Assembly: GCF_002078875.1 (NCBI RefSeq)
Contig: NC_034410.1
Span: 103,608,138-103,672,137, forward strand
Source: Numida meleagris
Lineage: Eukaryota > Chordata > Aves > Galliformes > Numididae
Direction: 5' to 3'
DNA length: 64,000 bases
How positions within the stretch are numbered: position 1 is the stretch's first letter; every line of letters begins with the position of its first letter. The notes under the pieces are model-generated. The model saw only the letters and a program-made list of their open reading frames with translations, did not search any database and was not told the origin of the DNA. Positions 11,064 to 24,180 of the stretch are shown here, piece after piece. The position numbers were made by a program, and so were the translations under genes.

Positions 11064-14000
11064 GGTATGTACTCACACATCAGGTTCTTGTAATGAGCAT
11101 TTTCACCTTTAAAGTTTTTTGCTGAAGCAGCAGTCTTCTGTCCAGAGCATTGAACCAAAGACGTATTATACAGAGTGAAGAGAATCAGCAGTTGATCTGG
11201 AAAAAGGCCCATTTAAACATGATGCATTCATCCTAAAAAGATCAAGTAAAATGTTCATCCTATATGCTCTTGATTCGTGCATGCTCCATTACTGGAATAA
11301 TTGAACCTTGAGTAGTTCCACTAATCAAAAGAAACAAAAAATCAAAACACAGGCAGAAAACAAAGAAGAGGATGTAGAAGTCTAGTGGGCTAAGGCAGAT
11401 AGCTATGAAGTAGGAGATCTGAGATTACACAGCCTACTTCTGTCTTAAATTTATGCCATTTGCACCAGTTATTTAAACTTCCTGTTAATCAGTTCCCTAG
11501 GTATATACAACACAGGAATAATGCCCTCTCCTTTCTTTCCCTTATCTGCCCTGTTTATTTAGCCTGTCAGATGTTTGGCACATGGATCCACCTCTCTCAG
11601 CATTCCAGTTTTGATAGAGATGTCTGGCTGACACAAATAATTGATGCCAACAACAAGAATCAAAAGTGTCTCATGTTGACTTTCCTGTGTGGCCAGAATT
11701 TACAGCAAGTGATTCTACATGGCAAACACAGTGTGGTACCTTCTCATTCCCTCCCTACACAACCTTTGAGGCCAAATTCTGCTCATTTGCTGATATCTTA
11801 CTGTGAGGTTTAAGAACAACCTTTTTAAATTCCACTTTTGATTTGATTTCTTTGTGTCCTCAAATATAGCTGTAAGGTCGGGGATGCCTGATATTCTAAT
11901 GTATTTAGGTGTGATTTTTTAGAGAGTTATGCCTCCCCACCTAACCTAACTTAGAGGTTTTCTGTGGATTCATTAAAAGAAATTTAAAAAGAGCATGCTG
12001 TACAATTAGGTTAGTGTCATGTATATAGAGGGTTTGGGTTCTGTTATTAAAAGAGGGTATTACTTACTCGACAGTGTCTGTATGCTATATCTGTACATGG
12101 CCTAAACAGAAAGACTCAGGAGGAAAGGATATTCTGAGAAAAAGCTGACGTGAGTGGAGTTCTCTACAAAATACAGATGTGGATCTGCTTGTACCTATTT
12201 TACATGTAAGACACTTCATAGGAGCAAACTGAAAATGTGGTGGGTGATGAAGAGCAGCATGGAAGAGAGAGGGATATGATTAAAGCTACAAAGGAAGAAA
12301 AGCCTGAAGAACTGTCTGAAGAGCAGATAGTTTGGTAGGCAGTATTGTCTGAGTGGGCAGTGACAGCAGATGAGAGAACAGGGAAGGAAAATTGGAGGTG
12401 AGGATGAGTGGTTTTATTTTTAATTGGATGAGGAATCTAGAAAAAAGGTGTCAGAAATGGCACACAGGCAGCCATTTACTTTCAGCATGTTCTTACATTT
12501 TTCAAAAAGCTTCCCATCTTGACTAAATATTCAAAATTTCTTTTATGTAAGTCATTGCAAAGAAATCATTAGTTGTCTACAAAGTGAAACTTCTCTGTCT
12601 ATGATATTTTGTTGTATCTGTAGATTTGGAAACAAAAGATAAAAATGCATTGCATGCATGCACAGTGGAGAAAAATTGCATTACAAACAAGAGGCTCATA
12701 AAGGGCATTACATCATGTCCAGAAAAAAAAGGAGAACTTTCAGGATGGTAAGCATTACTTTAATTTTATCATAGCATGTCTCTATAATGTTTTGTAACAC
12801 ACATCAAAAATTAATATTTATTTTTGAATGGGTGGACTTAGCTAAGCATCAGAAAGAATTGACTCAGCTAGCAAATCATTTTTATATTAGGCAAAGCAAA
12901 ATCTTCACAGCAAATGTATGTAAATCATTAACTTTCACTGCACCAAAGGGAATGTACTTCATACTATAACCTAAATACTAATGAAATCAACTGAAAATGA
13001 TAGTCATTAGTCAACTGTGCCTTGATAGGATTCCCTGTGGACTGATATAAATTCACCATTAGAAATGGATTCACTCATAGTCCACAGCGATCACTTAATC
13101 CCTCTGTAAAGCAGATTTAAATTCGATGTTTAATATGTGTTTTTTTCATTTCAGACCTCGTGTTTCTGTATTTGCAGCCTGTGTTTAATCTTTTTTAAAG
13201 TCACTTAAAGTTTTTTATCTGCATTTTCTTGATTTTCTGTGAATTTTGTTGGCCTATGTGAATCATACAACCACAGATATTAATGATCATCAGTAGAAGT
13301 GAACTAATTAGCACAGAGCTCAAAATAATGATGTCTCTTGCAAGTCAAATGACCCACTTTGGTTTCAGTGCATTAAAGGAATGTGTTACCATATTGAAAT
13401 GTAAGGGTAGCATTTTGAATGATATCCAAGAAAAGGATAGCTATAAAAATTCATCTTCTCTTTCCTTAGCTGCAAATAATTTTAAATGCTCTTTCAGTGT
13501 CTCATTCTGACAGATTATAGGAAAATAAGCTAGTAGAGACTCATGCACACATGCACTTACACAGGTTTTCAAACCTTGGCTGAGGTTATTTTAGAAGAGT
13601 GAGAACTAAGATTCTTGCTACATTCCTGTGAGTCAAGTCATGCGGCATGGCATTAGCAGTATATGCTACATATTCAGGTTTTGTACCACTGTGATGTCCT
13701 CATTTCCTTACACTTGTCAGATCTGTATAGGAAACATCAGTGGAGAAGCACTAAGCTGTTACTAGAACAGAATTTTTACTCAGGGAACACTCCCACTGAA
13801 ATTAGTAAGAATTCTTCTCTACAAAGGAAAAAACATAATGAAATTAAAAAATGCATAGTATTTCTTAGGACTATTATGTTATCTATGGGTTTTCTTGGCC
13901 CACTGCCATATCTACGCAATATTTATGTTAGACAGTCATCAGACTATGGAAGAAACAAAGCACAGGGACAATGTCCTGCATGCACTCAGCCATTGTATAG

Positions 14001-14397
14001 TCTCCAGGAGTACTGAGATTACCATGGGCAGTGTGCTGTGTAACATTAAAAATCATAAAACCAAAAAAGAGAATGAACTCAGATATGGACTACTGACTAT
14101 ATACTACTGTCTTTATGCTTAAAAGTCAGCATGTTCGCTGAACAAGTTTTGGTACATTTTGGCTAGGACTTTCACAGTGAAGAACTAGGCATGGCTATTA
14201 TCATTCTCTAAAGGCAGTATGGGCAGGACAGCACATTAAGAGAGATGTACATCAAATATACTATTCCAAGTCAGTCTTCATAAAAACAACAGTAAAAAAT
14301 TCTTAAAAGTGTATTATATACTTCATAAGTCATAAAGTATAAATGAATTATAACCAATTTTGGTACTTCATTTGAAGCACACAGTGGCACTGTGGTG
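11064..14397. other. Unassigned non-coding DNA
   Basis: No gene or recognisable element. A purine-rich stretch runs from about 12240 to 12410, and an alternating TGCATGCATGCA word lies near 12650. Open frames of up to 117 codons (11460-11813, 13663-14016) show no family motifs. Confidence 0.55.
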
Positions 14398-14635
14398 ATC
14401 AGAGAATCAAAGAATTGTAGGGGTCGGAAGGAACCTCTGGAGATCATGAAGTCCAACCCCCTGTTAAATCAGGTTCCCTACAGTAGGTTGCACAGGAAGT
14501 CATCCAGGCAGGTTCTGAATATGCCCAGAGGAGACACCACAACCCCTCTGGGCTGCCTGTTCCCGTGCTCTGTCACTCTCAAAATAAAGAAGTTTTTTCT
14601 CATGTTCAGATGGACCTTCCTGATGTTGAAGACAG
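14398..14635 (-). mobile_element. CR1 LINE 3' fragment
   Basis: The 3' end, at the low coordinate, shows degenerate copies of the CR1 terminal octamer (AGAGAATCAAAGAATTGTAG). It is followed by antisense CR1 3' UTR/ORF2-end text: GGAAGGAACCTCTGGAGATC, AGTCCAACCCCC, then the GGGCTGCCTGTTCC block. The 5' end is truncated in the region encoding the last part of ORF2, as usual for CR1. Confidence 0.85.
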
Positions 14636-16715
14636 TGTTACAGCAGACATGTACAATAACTGCTCTCTGCTTCTTTCATAAGCACAAAGACACTATTGGC
14701 AGACAAGTGCTGGAGTGCTAAACTCCTGCTCTTGTGGACAGGATGTCCAATGTCATCCTGGTAATGATGCAAGCAAGTTGATGTGAATTAATTTTTTCCT
14801 AGACAACAACACCATCTGTCCTCCCTCCTGCCTTTTCAGTCAGACTGGTTCCCCAGTCCCACTTTAAATTAAACAGTTTAAGCTGACTATATTGGACAGG
14901 AATTATGCTAACTCCTATTTCTACTTTGTAGTAAGATAAACTAATGGAAAGCACATTCATACTTAATTCATGAAGTTGCTATGTTTGAACTTTACCAGCA
15001 AGGGAAAAACAGACAGCATTTGTGAAATCTATTGGTTTAGACATTTTGGACCACATTTTGAAAATCTTTGGCCTTTAACCTAGCAGACTTTCTGTGCAAA
15101 AGACACGAACTTAAGACCGACTGCTATTGTTATTAAAAATCTCAGCTCAGAGCAGTACTCGATTTACATGCAAAATCCATTCAGAATGCATTAAGGAGTA
15201 AGAGAATGCTAGTTAGATCAGCCAGAACTGGAGAGATTTCAGCATTGTCCCGGTTTACACAAGGCTGGATAAGAAGCTGTGGGCTTGACATGAAGTTCCA
15301 TCTCCCTGTCCTTATGTGCATCCTTGTCATCTTGCAGTCTGTCATCTTGGTTCCCCTGGCTCTATCTCTATTCTGTTTGTTTCCTGCTCTTATCTTTTCC
15401 TGTGGTCTGACCTCTGCCCTGAGGAGCACAGTTGGATGGAGAAGCATGGGGTAAAGGAGGGCAGTGAGTGCCTTCAAAACATGATGAATGTGCCACTTAA
15501 CTTAAGTTTACAATTAAATGTCATTGAGGCTAAGTATGCTGCTTTATGACAGTCTGTTTTCACAGTTGCTGAGCAGGGCATGAATAGAAAATAGTAGCCT
15601 ATCCTCTAATTCCAAAACAAATCAAAAAAAGCAAATTTAAATGTTTTTATATAACTGCCCTTCCAAACAAATCTGGAGCATCTGTCTAATAATTTATGCT
15701 GGCCTGATGTTAGTTTGTTTTCTGGATGACTGTGTTGGTCTAACTCCAGAGGTATCTGCCTGAAAAACACAAAGAAAAGACAAGATTGTATGAAGTTTTA
15801 CACTGCTTAGCAAATACTTGAGGGGACAATCGTTAGGTCAGATTCTGGTTCAGTCTTGTGAACCTTACTGGATGTAGAAGACTACATTCACTTCTAAGGC
15901 TGGAAGTCCAGAATCAAAGCAGAAGCACTCAGGGAGTGCTAATGACAACTCCTTCCTCCTAGAAGAGGGTAAGAGGTTTTTGGAGAGCACTGTCATTGCT
16001 GTATGGGAAGAAATTAATTCAGGGAATCTGAAACTGGGAGATGAGAAAGCTTTTTTGTGAAAAACATAGTTTATGTGCTGTTGATCTTTCAGAACAAAAT
16101 AAGATACTGAAACGGCAGTGAGTTTGTTGCTACTGATGATTTATGCATTGCTTTATGAAAGTTTCTAGATGGAAGAAATACAGGTTCCTGAGCACACTTC
16201 AACCTGTAGATAAATACATCTCAATGTACTTAATATTTTGGTCCAGAACACTTTTTTCAGGATTATATAATAATAACTTTTGTGTTACATATATTTATCA
16301 GTGATATCGGTCATTATGTGCTCTTTTAACAACCAAGACTTCAGATTTGATACAATGACTTTTCATCTGTATTTTTTAGTTTCTAAAGTGATCTCTGATG
16401 GTCAAGAATATCAGTAAAATGAAGAAATAGAAGGAAATAGAGTCACAGAAAAAAAACAAATTTTCAAGGCCAACTATAATACAACCTATAGCATATGATC
16501 TGTCTCTTTTTTTTTTTATAGGTTGCTCATCTACAGAGGGTGTAGAGATGCCTCAGACACCCTGGTCTAAGTCACTTTTCAGAACCTCTCCCATGTGCAG
16601 GGCTGTAGTGCCCAGCATGATTCTCTTGTGGAGAGCCGGCCTTTGCACCTTCATGTGCCTCAGAAAAAGTGGGGAATAAGCAGCCATCAGCAACACGAAG
16701 CTTGCAGTATCCACA
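14636..16715. other. Unassigned non-coding DNA
   Basis: No gene or repeat recognised. Overlapping open frames on both strands at 15181-15477 and 15206-15454 share no recognisable domain, and their overlap argues against coding. The plus-strand frame has a hydrophobic run, but no splice or promoter context is apparent. Confidence 0.5.
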
Positions 16716-16753
16716 TGGAATCATAGTATCCTTTAGGTTGGAAAAGACATACT
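16716..16753 (-). mobile_element. Very short CR1 3' tail
   Basis: GGAATCATAGTATCCTTTAG followed by GTTGGAAAAGAC matches the antisense CR1 3' terminus. Only about 40 bp are recognisable before the similarity fades. Confidence 0.6.
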
Positions 16754-19700
16754 GAAACCAGAACTGACTCAGGAGATGTTAACGGCCACTAGAAGATGTC
16801 TTCCAATAAGTGTGATCTGGAAAGATAAAAGGGCTCACTCTTTGACCTTCTTCACAGACAAGAAGGTCTTGTGCCTGGGTTCAATAAAAAGGTGCAAAAA
16901 TCTGATGGCTATAATTCTTAGGAATCTACAAACCACTTTCCTTCCTTTCTCTCCTTCCCCTCAGGCCCTGCACACAGTCTGAAATCAGAATTTACTGCCA
17001 TTTTGTTGATGATTCAAGAGGCAGTGACCTTCTTTCCCAGAGAAGTAATGAGTCATCAGCACAGAGAACAGTAAAACGTGGTCTTTGAGTGGCCCTTTAT
17101 CCATGTCTGGCTATTTATCCAAGGGCTGCAAAATACATAATGAGTATTAATGCCCATAAATTAACTGGCAGAAGGTGTATTGACGCCTCTAATCCAGAAT
17201 AGTTTCCTGGTGCCTGCAGTGGGATCAGCTCAATTTTAACCCTTACCACTCAGCACTGTATTTATTTAACTGGTGAAGAAGAAGAGATAGTAGTTTAACA
17301 ATATTAAACAACTTGCCTAAGGTCCTGCTTGAGCACTGTGGCAAAACCACTAATGAACACAGAGATTTTAAGTCCCATACATATGCTTCAGATACATTCT
17401 CTTGGTATGTTCCATGGATATTACTCAGACCACTCACAGGAAGCAGATTTTTGTTGAACCTGTCACTTTTCTGGCAATAACATGATTTTAGAGTGATGGT
17501 TATTTGAATAGCACAAATGAGTGGGAGCTGCATGACCTACCTGTGCTTTTGTTATATTTATTTGAGAGTTTCCTATGAGTTTTAGCTTGAAATTGTATTT
17601 TAAAGGCAGCTGCTGGCACCATTCACAGTAGCACAGCAGATATTAATTCTGACTGCCCTGCTACTCTTTTTCTATTCCCTTTAACAAGTTTTTTACTAGC
17701 TTTCATCAGTGCAGATGAGGCCTGTGAACCTGGCAAATATAAAATAGATCTATGAGGCTTGCTCATTAGACACATTTTACTTAAATGGGGGTGCAGATTG
17801 CTATGGTGCCAAGTCAAGCAAACAAGTGAACAGTCCAGCCAGCAATGATGAGAGATGGGAGCTGGGGTTTGCTCACTGCTCTGTGTTGCCCCCACTGTCA
17901 TGTGCATCGGTGATTAACCCGCATTACTCACACAAGCCTAAACACACTGAGAAAGCTGCACGGTGGGTAGAATTCAAACATATAAATCCTAAAGCTTTAA
18001 CTTCAACTGTGCATCCTATCCTTGAAACTTAAATCATTTACTTAGGCATACAGCTCAGGATCAGAATGTTTGCTATTCCTTGAGGCTCAAAAGTTTTCTC
18101 CTCCCTTGAGCAGCAGTGCAGTTTGATACTAAATAAATGATCTGTACTGATAGTCATATGTGTCTACATGTGTGTTTATGTACACATCTGCATGCATATT
18201 CTATATTACATATGTGTGCCTGCCTGTGTATGGACAATATAGGTACTTACAGACAATGCATTTATATATGAAATCTATTCAAAGTTTATTAGATTTCTCT
18301 GAAGCTCTGTGAAATACGGTTTTTTTCTTAACTAAACTGAAGGAAAAAAACCACAACAGTATGATATCTTTTTTCCCCAGTATCTTTGAAATGAAATAAT
18401 GCAACATGAACACTACTGATCGACAGAAATTCCTTACATGTTAAGTTTTTGCCATCTGATATTCAGTACTGCATGACAGTTAATTCTCTCTTCCCCTCTT
18501 CTCACTTTCTTGCTTCCTATGTCTACCTGTCCTATACACCTTTACATGCAGAGGTTACTGTTCCCTGTATGTGTGCAAATTATTTGGCATATTAGAAATA
18601 TGACCTGGCTAATCATCATACTACTGATAAAAAAATATAAATGCTTCATAGAAATAATAATAGGTGCATAACTTTTTATTGATTTTGAAAGAAATGTATC
18701 CATTATGAGATATTTTGTTCCTTATCCAGCCCTTCAAGATCTCTGTAGTTTTATTTCTTGCTTAGTTTTTGCAATTCATTAATTTAGACCTTGTTTGCAT
18801 CACAAAGACTGCAAAAGTAGTAGGGAAAGATACAGTAGACCTCTATTCCTAGATCAAGTAAACTTAAGACTTGATTAATTACATCACCTTTTACATTAGA
18901 CATGCTTAAAATTTCTATTCAAATTATAATGTTATTATAAAGGCTCCCTTCAGCATGGCAGGACTGACAATAGTTCCAGTATGTAATTAGGGCATATAAA
19001 AATCTTCACTATAAACAGAATTTTAATACCAACAACATCATCAGACAAGAGATTTTATTTTATGGAATGCTTTCATCCTATTTTGAGGCTCTAGCATGAG
19101 CTGGTGTCTTGTTAATGTGCAATGAAACAATGACAAGATCAAGTCTCCTGGCATCCAAATTGTCTTATGTCAGAGTTATTGCGGGCTTTTTTTTCTCCAG
19201 CAGCCTCACATGGTTCTTCAGTGCTAAGGCAATGCCACAGTAGCTCTGATACTATATGCAAGATTTAACAGCTAAGACAATATTCCACTCTTACTTATCC
19301 AGTCTCTGTAATTTATTTTCCATTACTGATCTATTTCTTTTCACTAGATATGAAGATAATAATAGAGCTAACTATCATTTTGAATAGATAGGTATTAGAA
19401 GGGTATTCTTTATCTTTCTATCTGTATGGATTTAGCCAGAATTAATTTTCATTTGCAACCCTGATTGCACAGAAATCTCATCCTTATATTGCTCAGTGTT
19501 CTTACTAGAGTACAGAGGTGTCAAATAGTATCAGGTACTAAATTAGCAAGGACATTTTCACTGAAATTGATTTCTCGAGCCTTTGGAATCCTTGAAATCA
19601 CTCAAAGTCCTTGTTGCTTTTCAGGTACCCTATTAATCTTTATAGGGTTGTATTGACATTGTGGGCTGCAGCTTTCCTGCTTTGCTTTCTGGACAGAAGT

Positions 19701-19984
19701 AAACAGACCACAGATGGGCAGAGATCCACTTTTTATTTAGAAAAATCCACGTCAGGTATCTAAACTGAACAGAAAAATCATATTAAATGCATTAGTAATC
19801 ACAAAGTGTAAATGAAAAGGAAGGAGCTGAATTACTCCTGAGTAAAGATAGTGTTCATGTCAATCTCACTACTGACTTACCTTTGCTTATCTCTCTGTTT
19901 GGTTTGAAATCTAATAAAGACATAGTTCAGAGTGAGGTGAGTGATCCTCATAGAAACTCAACATTTTCCAAATATTAATAGTAT
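16754..19984. other. Unassigned non-coding DNA
   Basis: No gene or recognisable transposon. A TG/CATA-rich low-complexity stretch lies at about 18160-18240, and a T run interrupts about 16504-16519. Confidence 0.5.
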
Positions 19985-19987
19985 TAA

Positions 19988-20365
19988 TGGAAAAAAAAAA
20001 GAAAAAAAAGAGAAAAGGGAGGAAAACCAGCTTGAAACAAGGAGTAGTGAGTCTGGTAGAGAGAGAGGAGGAGGTGGACTGCAATTGTAAGACCCCATTT
20101 GCAGGGAAACAAAGAGCAATCAATGTAATAGCAGTATAAAGCAGTCAAAAAAGGACAAAGGCTGCAGTCTGACATCTTTTATTCTTGAGCCCAGGTGGAA
20201 CTATAATTGGCGGTCCCAGCTCGGAGATGAATGCAGTGTAAAAGAGCCCTCTCCTTCGAATGGCAGACAAAGAAATGCCCTGGTTTCTAGAAGAACAGTC
20301 AAAGAATATCTCTAGTTCTTTAGGTGTGGGGAGAAAAAAGAAAAAAAGGAAAAAAAAAAAAAAGT
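19988..20365. repeat. Two oligopurine tracts flanking a complex-sequence island
   Basis: The plus strand is almost pure purine at about 19988-20025 and again at about 20328-20363 (A with scattered G). Between them (20080-20300) is non-repetitive sequence of more balanced composition, including ATAATTGGCGGTCCCAGCTC at about 20203. The purine tracts create artefactual lysine/glutamate-rich frames and poly-phenylalanine frames on the opposite strand. Confidence 0.7.
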
Positions 20366-20519
20366 ACCCTCGAACAGTTAAAGGGGCCATGAGGGGAAAA
20401 AAATCTTGGAAAGTTATAAAACATGTGGCTGGAATCTGTGAAATCCAGGGCTGCTTGAACTTCCATTACCTTCCTGCTCGGAGCCCTTATGGGCCAGTGA
20501 GAACAATCAGCTAAAGAGA

Positions 20520-23500
20520 CCCTGACATCCTCACACAGTGTTGCTGGCCATGTCTTCTAATTTGGGTGCCAAATACTAACTCCTCTGTTCACAGTTAGCA
20601 GGGATGTCAGAAAATCTGGGCAGGATCAGTCACGATCACTGACATTTAGATTTAACTAAGGCAGAATGACTGGTAGCTTCCTATACATGAGAGAAAAGAC
20701 ATTTTTCCACTCAGTATTCTCAGCTGCTGTACAAAATTCCAGCTATAAGATGTGTTCCACAAAGAAGTACATGGCAGCCTTTGTGTTGAAACACAGGAAT
20801 ATTAAATATAGGCAGATGGATTATGCCCTTTTCAATGTAATTTACTATCACTACTTTGCTTCTCTATTTTTTGTCACTTCAACTCCGTAATTTTTTTTTA
20901 TTAAATTCATGAAGTACTTCTGCAGTACAGACCATAAGGTACATGGATTTGATGATAAAGAGTGCTTTTCTTTCTTTCTTTTTTTTTTTTTCAGAAAAGG
21001 AATAACAGACCTCAAAAAAAAAATAATCTAAAATATATATAAAAGACAACAGCAAGGGAAGAAAAATAGCTTTTACAGCCTCTCTGTATAAACTACTTTC
21101 TTGGGGAATAACAGTGTTAAAATTAATCAGACACCTACACTTCAAATTAACCAGCAAAAAATGCTCATTTTCTTTTCGGATGTTCAATGCAAGTGTGCTT
21201 AACTATCATTTACTCAGTGCGGGACATGGATAAAAAAGGCATATAATATGAGTGTATCAGTTTACTCCTGTCTTATGGCCAAGAATAGTTTGGGAATAAA
21301 GACTTGGTTCTCTGAGATTGTTAGTTTGCAGTCATGGACATTTTGTTTCAAGTTTTAATTTGAAGTTTGGATGAAAATTTTTATAACTCCTAGAAAATTC
21401 AGCTATCAGTTGCTGAGCTTCCAACAAAAAGTTTCTTTGTGTGTGTGTGTGTGTGTGTGTGTCTGCCTATGTCTATGTGTGTATAAATCCATATACAGAC
21501 ACACAGCACATCTTAGGACAGAATATAAGGACTAGATTGGGTCTACACTAGCCAACATTGCCTATCAGTATGTGCTTAGAGTAAGCGCAGTATGTATGTG
21601 ATGTTTAAATGATATTTTCCGAACATACAATATTCTCAGTTGAGAGAATTTATTGAGCTGGATGTGGTTTCTGTGTGCTTAGTTGTTCTTGCTGAGATTA
21701 TTATTCAAGTATTTGTCCAGTGTATTGTTGAACTCATTTACACCTTTCAGACTTACACAGCTCTTTCCAAAGATGCTAGCTGGTTTTTAGAATTTGACCC
21801 ACTGCTTAAATCTTGCTGCGATTTAGGTTGCAACATCATGCAGAGATGTTCTTAGGAAGCGTGTCACTGGTTTCAAATAGACAGAAAACAGATCCTCTAT
21901 CAAGTCCTAGTCTCACAGACAGCTGGTTGGGGAAAGACTATAACTACACAGTTACATTAAAGACTGATGGATTATTCTCTTCCACTGATGTCAATAGGCG
22001 TAGGAGTTATGCCTACATCCATATAACAACATATTTTTACCCTTCAACACACTGTTACCTCATCTGTATGCCAATTTATAATAGTCCTTGTCCCATCTAA
22101 TTCTCAAAACTTAATGAAAATTGCTAAGCTAGTGTTGATGTTGGGACATAAAAGTTGGCCAAAAATAAACCAGAGGTGATTCTAGAAATGTAATGGAAAA
22201 AGTTCCAGTGCCCAGGAACTTTACCAGGTACCCTTTCAGTTATTACAATTATTGCAGTCTTTGAGAAGCAGTAACTGACTTCCTTGCCTTATTTACTGAC
22301 CTCTCATGCCAATCCTAATAGCTACTCCTGATCACTTCACAATCCCTTCATCCCTGCTTCTTCAGCCTGATTTCTGTCTCTCCGCTTTGGACTAATCCTT
22401 ATGAAGTTAAAACTCCATGCAGCCTTATAGCCACAATATTCAATGATCCATACAATTGAAATGGAATCCCATTTAGTTATTTTCAGTCCAGATCACAGAG
22501 CACATTCAGCAGTGATCTTTTCCATATCCTCATATTGACATGTACCCTGTGTTGTGTAGTCTTTATTCAGAAAAAGGAAAGAATTCTGTAGAGGAAATCG
22601 CTATAAAGAGATGTGGATGTAGATTTCAAAGGTATTTCCTCCTGGTGGGGAAATGTCCTGCACTTCAAAAAGCTATGTCTAATCATTATTGTAAAATGGG
22701 TCAGTGACTATTATTTGCTCCTGAGTACAAATGGTGTGCCCTGACCACAGCCTTCCTTTGCATTTCAGCTAGGCATAGCCCGATTGGAAGTGTCAAGTCA
22801 ATGAATTAAATGAGAGAAATCTTCTTTACTTTCTAGCACCATTTTCAATATGGTAGTTGATTTTATTAATGGCTCACTTTACTAGTGGGTCCTCTATGAT
22901 TGTTAAGCCTGAATTTCATGCTGCACTTGTTGCTTGCTTAACATCATCTGTCAATTATAATATTGCATCTCTTAATGGAATCAGGTTGATGATATACACT
23001 GTAAGCTGAAATTACAATGAAAACTAAGGAATAATTTCTGGTGAGCACATACATGGACAGTGATTCAAGACTACCTGTTGCCCTCTGGGCTACTTTTTGC
23101 AGCCTATTTATCCAGCTTTTTCTCCAGCCTCTTTCCTATTCTTGCAGGTACAAAGTAGGATAATGATGTTGAAGTATATTAATATGTATTAGTTGTGTAC
23201 ATGCATTGAACTCAAATGTACAGGAAAGACACCTACATGCACTCATGATTAGATGCATTCCATGTAAATGGAAAGCCTTATAATTTCTGATAGTCTTTGT
23301 AACTAATTTTTAACTTTTTATGTAATGCATATACATATGGTTTCTAAGCATATCTAAAACTGTTATCATATTTTTTTCATGAAATTAATCTAGATGCAAG
23401 CTTAAAGTATGAAGTTTCTTACCAAAAGACCTTAAAAATCATCTGCTAAATTTTGAAGCTGGTAACAGGAGAAATATAAAACTGAGGTAGGAAGTTGAGT

Positions 23501-23794
23501 TTTGATAAATTTTATCCATTTTATTTTTCACTCATCCAGTCCTGCACTATTTATCACTTGTGTTTACCTACTGCATTTGCCACAAAGTCTACAAGTGCCT
23601 GAGGCAGGGAGTGTTTTCTTTGTTATATGTCTGTATACTACATAGTACAATTGATCCTTGATTAGGTGCCTAGGCGGTAGTGTAATGTAAATAAATAACA
23701 ATAACATTACAGTGCATGGCCTTTTGTGACTGAATTAAAGACAAAATTGGAAGATTAAATAGATATACTGTAAATTGAAATCAATAAGGAGAGT
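20520..23794. other. Unassigned non-coding DNA
   Basis: No gene or transposon recognised. It contains a pyrimidine run at 20968-20992, a (GT)12 microsatellite at 21439-21462, and a stretch at about 22745-23045 that has a conserved-element look. Confidence 0.5.
21439..21462. repeat. (GT)12 microsatellite
   Basis: Twelve uninterrupted GT units, followed by imperfect TG-rich sequence to about 21485. Confidence 0.95.
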
Positions 23795-24180
23795 ATCATA
23801 GAATCATAGAATGATTCAGGATGGAAAGGACATTTAAGATCACCTAGTTCCAACCCCTCTGCTATAGGCAGGGACACCTCCCACTAGACCAGGTTGCTCA
23901 ACTCTCCATCCAGCCTGGCCTTGAATGCTTCCAAAGAGGGGGCATCCACAACCTCACTGGGCAACCTGTTCCAGTGTCTCAGCACCCTCACAGTAAAGAA
24001 TTTCTTCCTAATATCAAGTCTAAATCTACCCTCTTCCAGTTTAAAACCATTTTCCCTCATCCTGTAGGCCCCCTTCAGGTACTGGAAGGCCACTATAAGG
24101 TCCCCCTGGAGCCTTCATTTCTCCAGACTGAAGAGCCCTATACCTCTCAGCCTGTCCTTGTAGGGGAGTAGACAAGCCTG
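23795..24180 (-). mobile_element. CR1 LINE 3' fragment
   Basis: It starts at its 3' end with TCATAGAATCATAGAATGAT, two CR1 octamers in reverse complement. It continues through the antisense 3' UTR (CAACCCCTCTGCTATAGGCA) and the last part of ORF2. It is truncated at the 5' end near 24180, where CR1 text (CTCTCAGCCTGTCCTTGTAG) gives way to unrelated sequence. Confidence 0.92.
23884..24093 (-). pseudogene. CR1 ORF2 C-terminal relic
   Basis: A 69-codon frame whose translation includes [20 protein letters not shown] and LPSEVVDAPSLEAFKARLDG. This is the familiar C-terminal tail of CR1 ORF2, downstream of the reverse transcriptase. No catalytic domain is present. The frame is open by chance preservation and has no promoter. 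Confidence 0.85.

Noticed and set aside
10883..11212. 109-codon minus-strand frame
   Set aside because: It begins outside the hAT element and runs through its non-coding GC-rich 5' end, out of register with the transposase.
15181..15477. Overlapping 98- and 82-codon frames on opposite strands, one with a hydrophobic run
   Set aside because: Mutual overlap and lack of motifs or gene structure indicate chance frames.
20145..20390. Poly-phenylalanine frame (minus) and lysine-rich frame (plus, 20260-20514)
   Set aside because: They are produced by the oligopurine tract at about 20328-20363.
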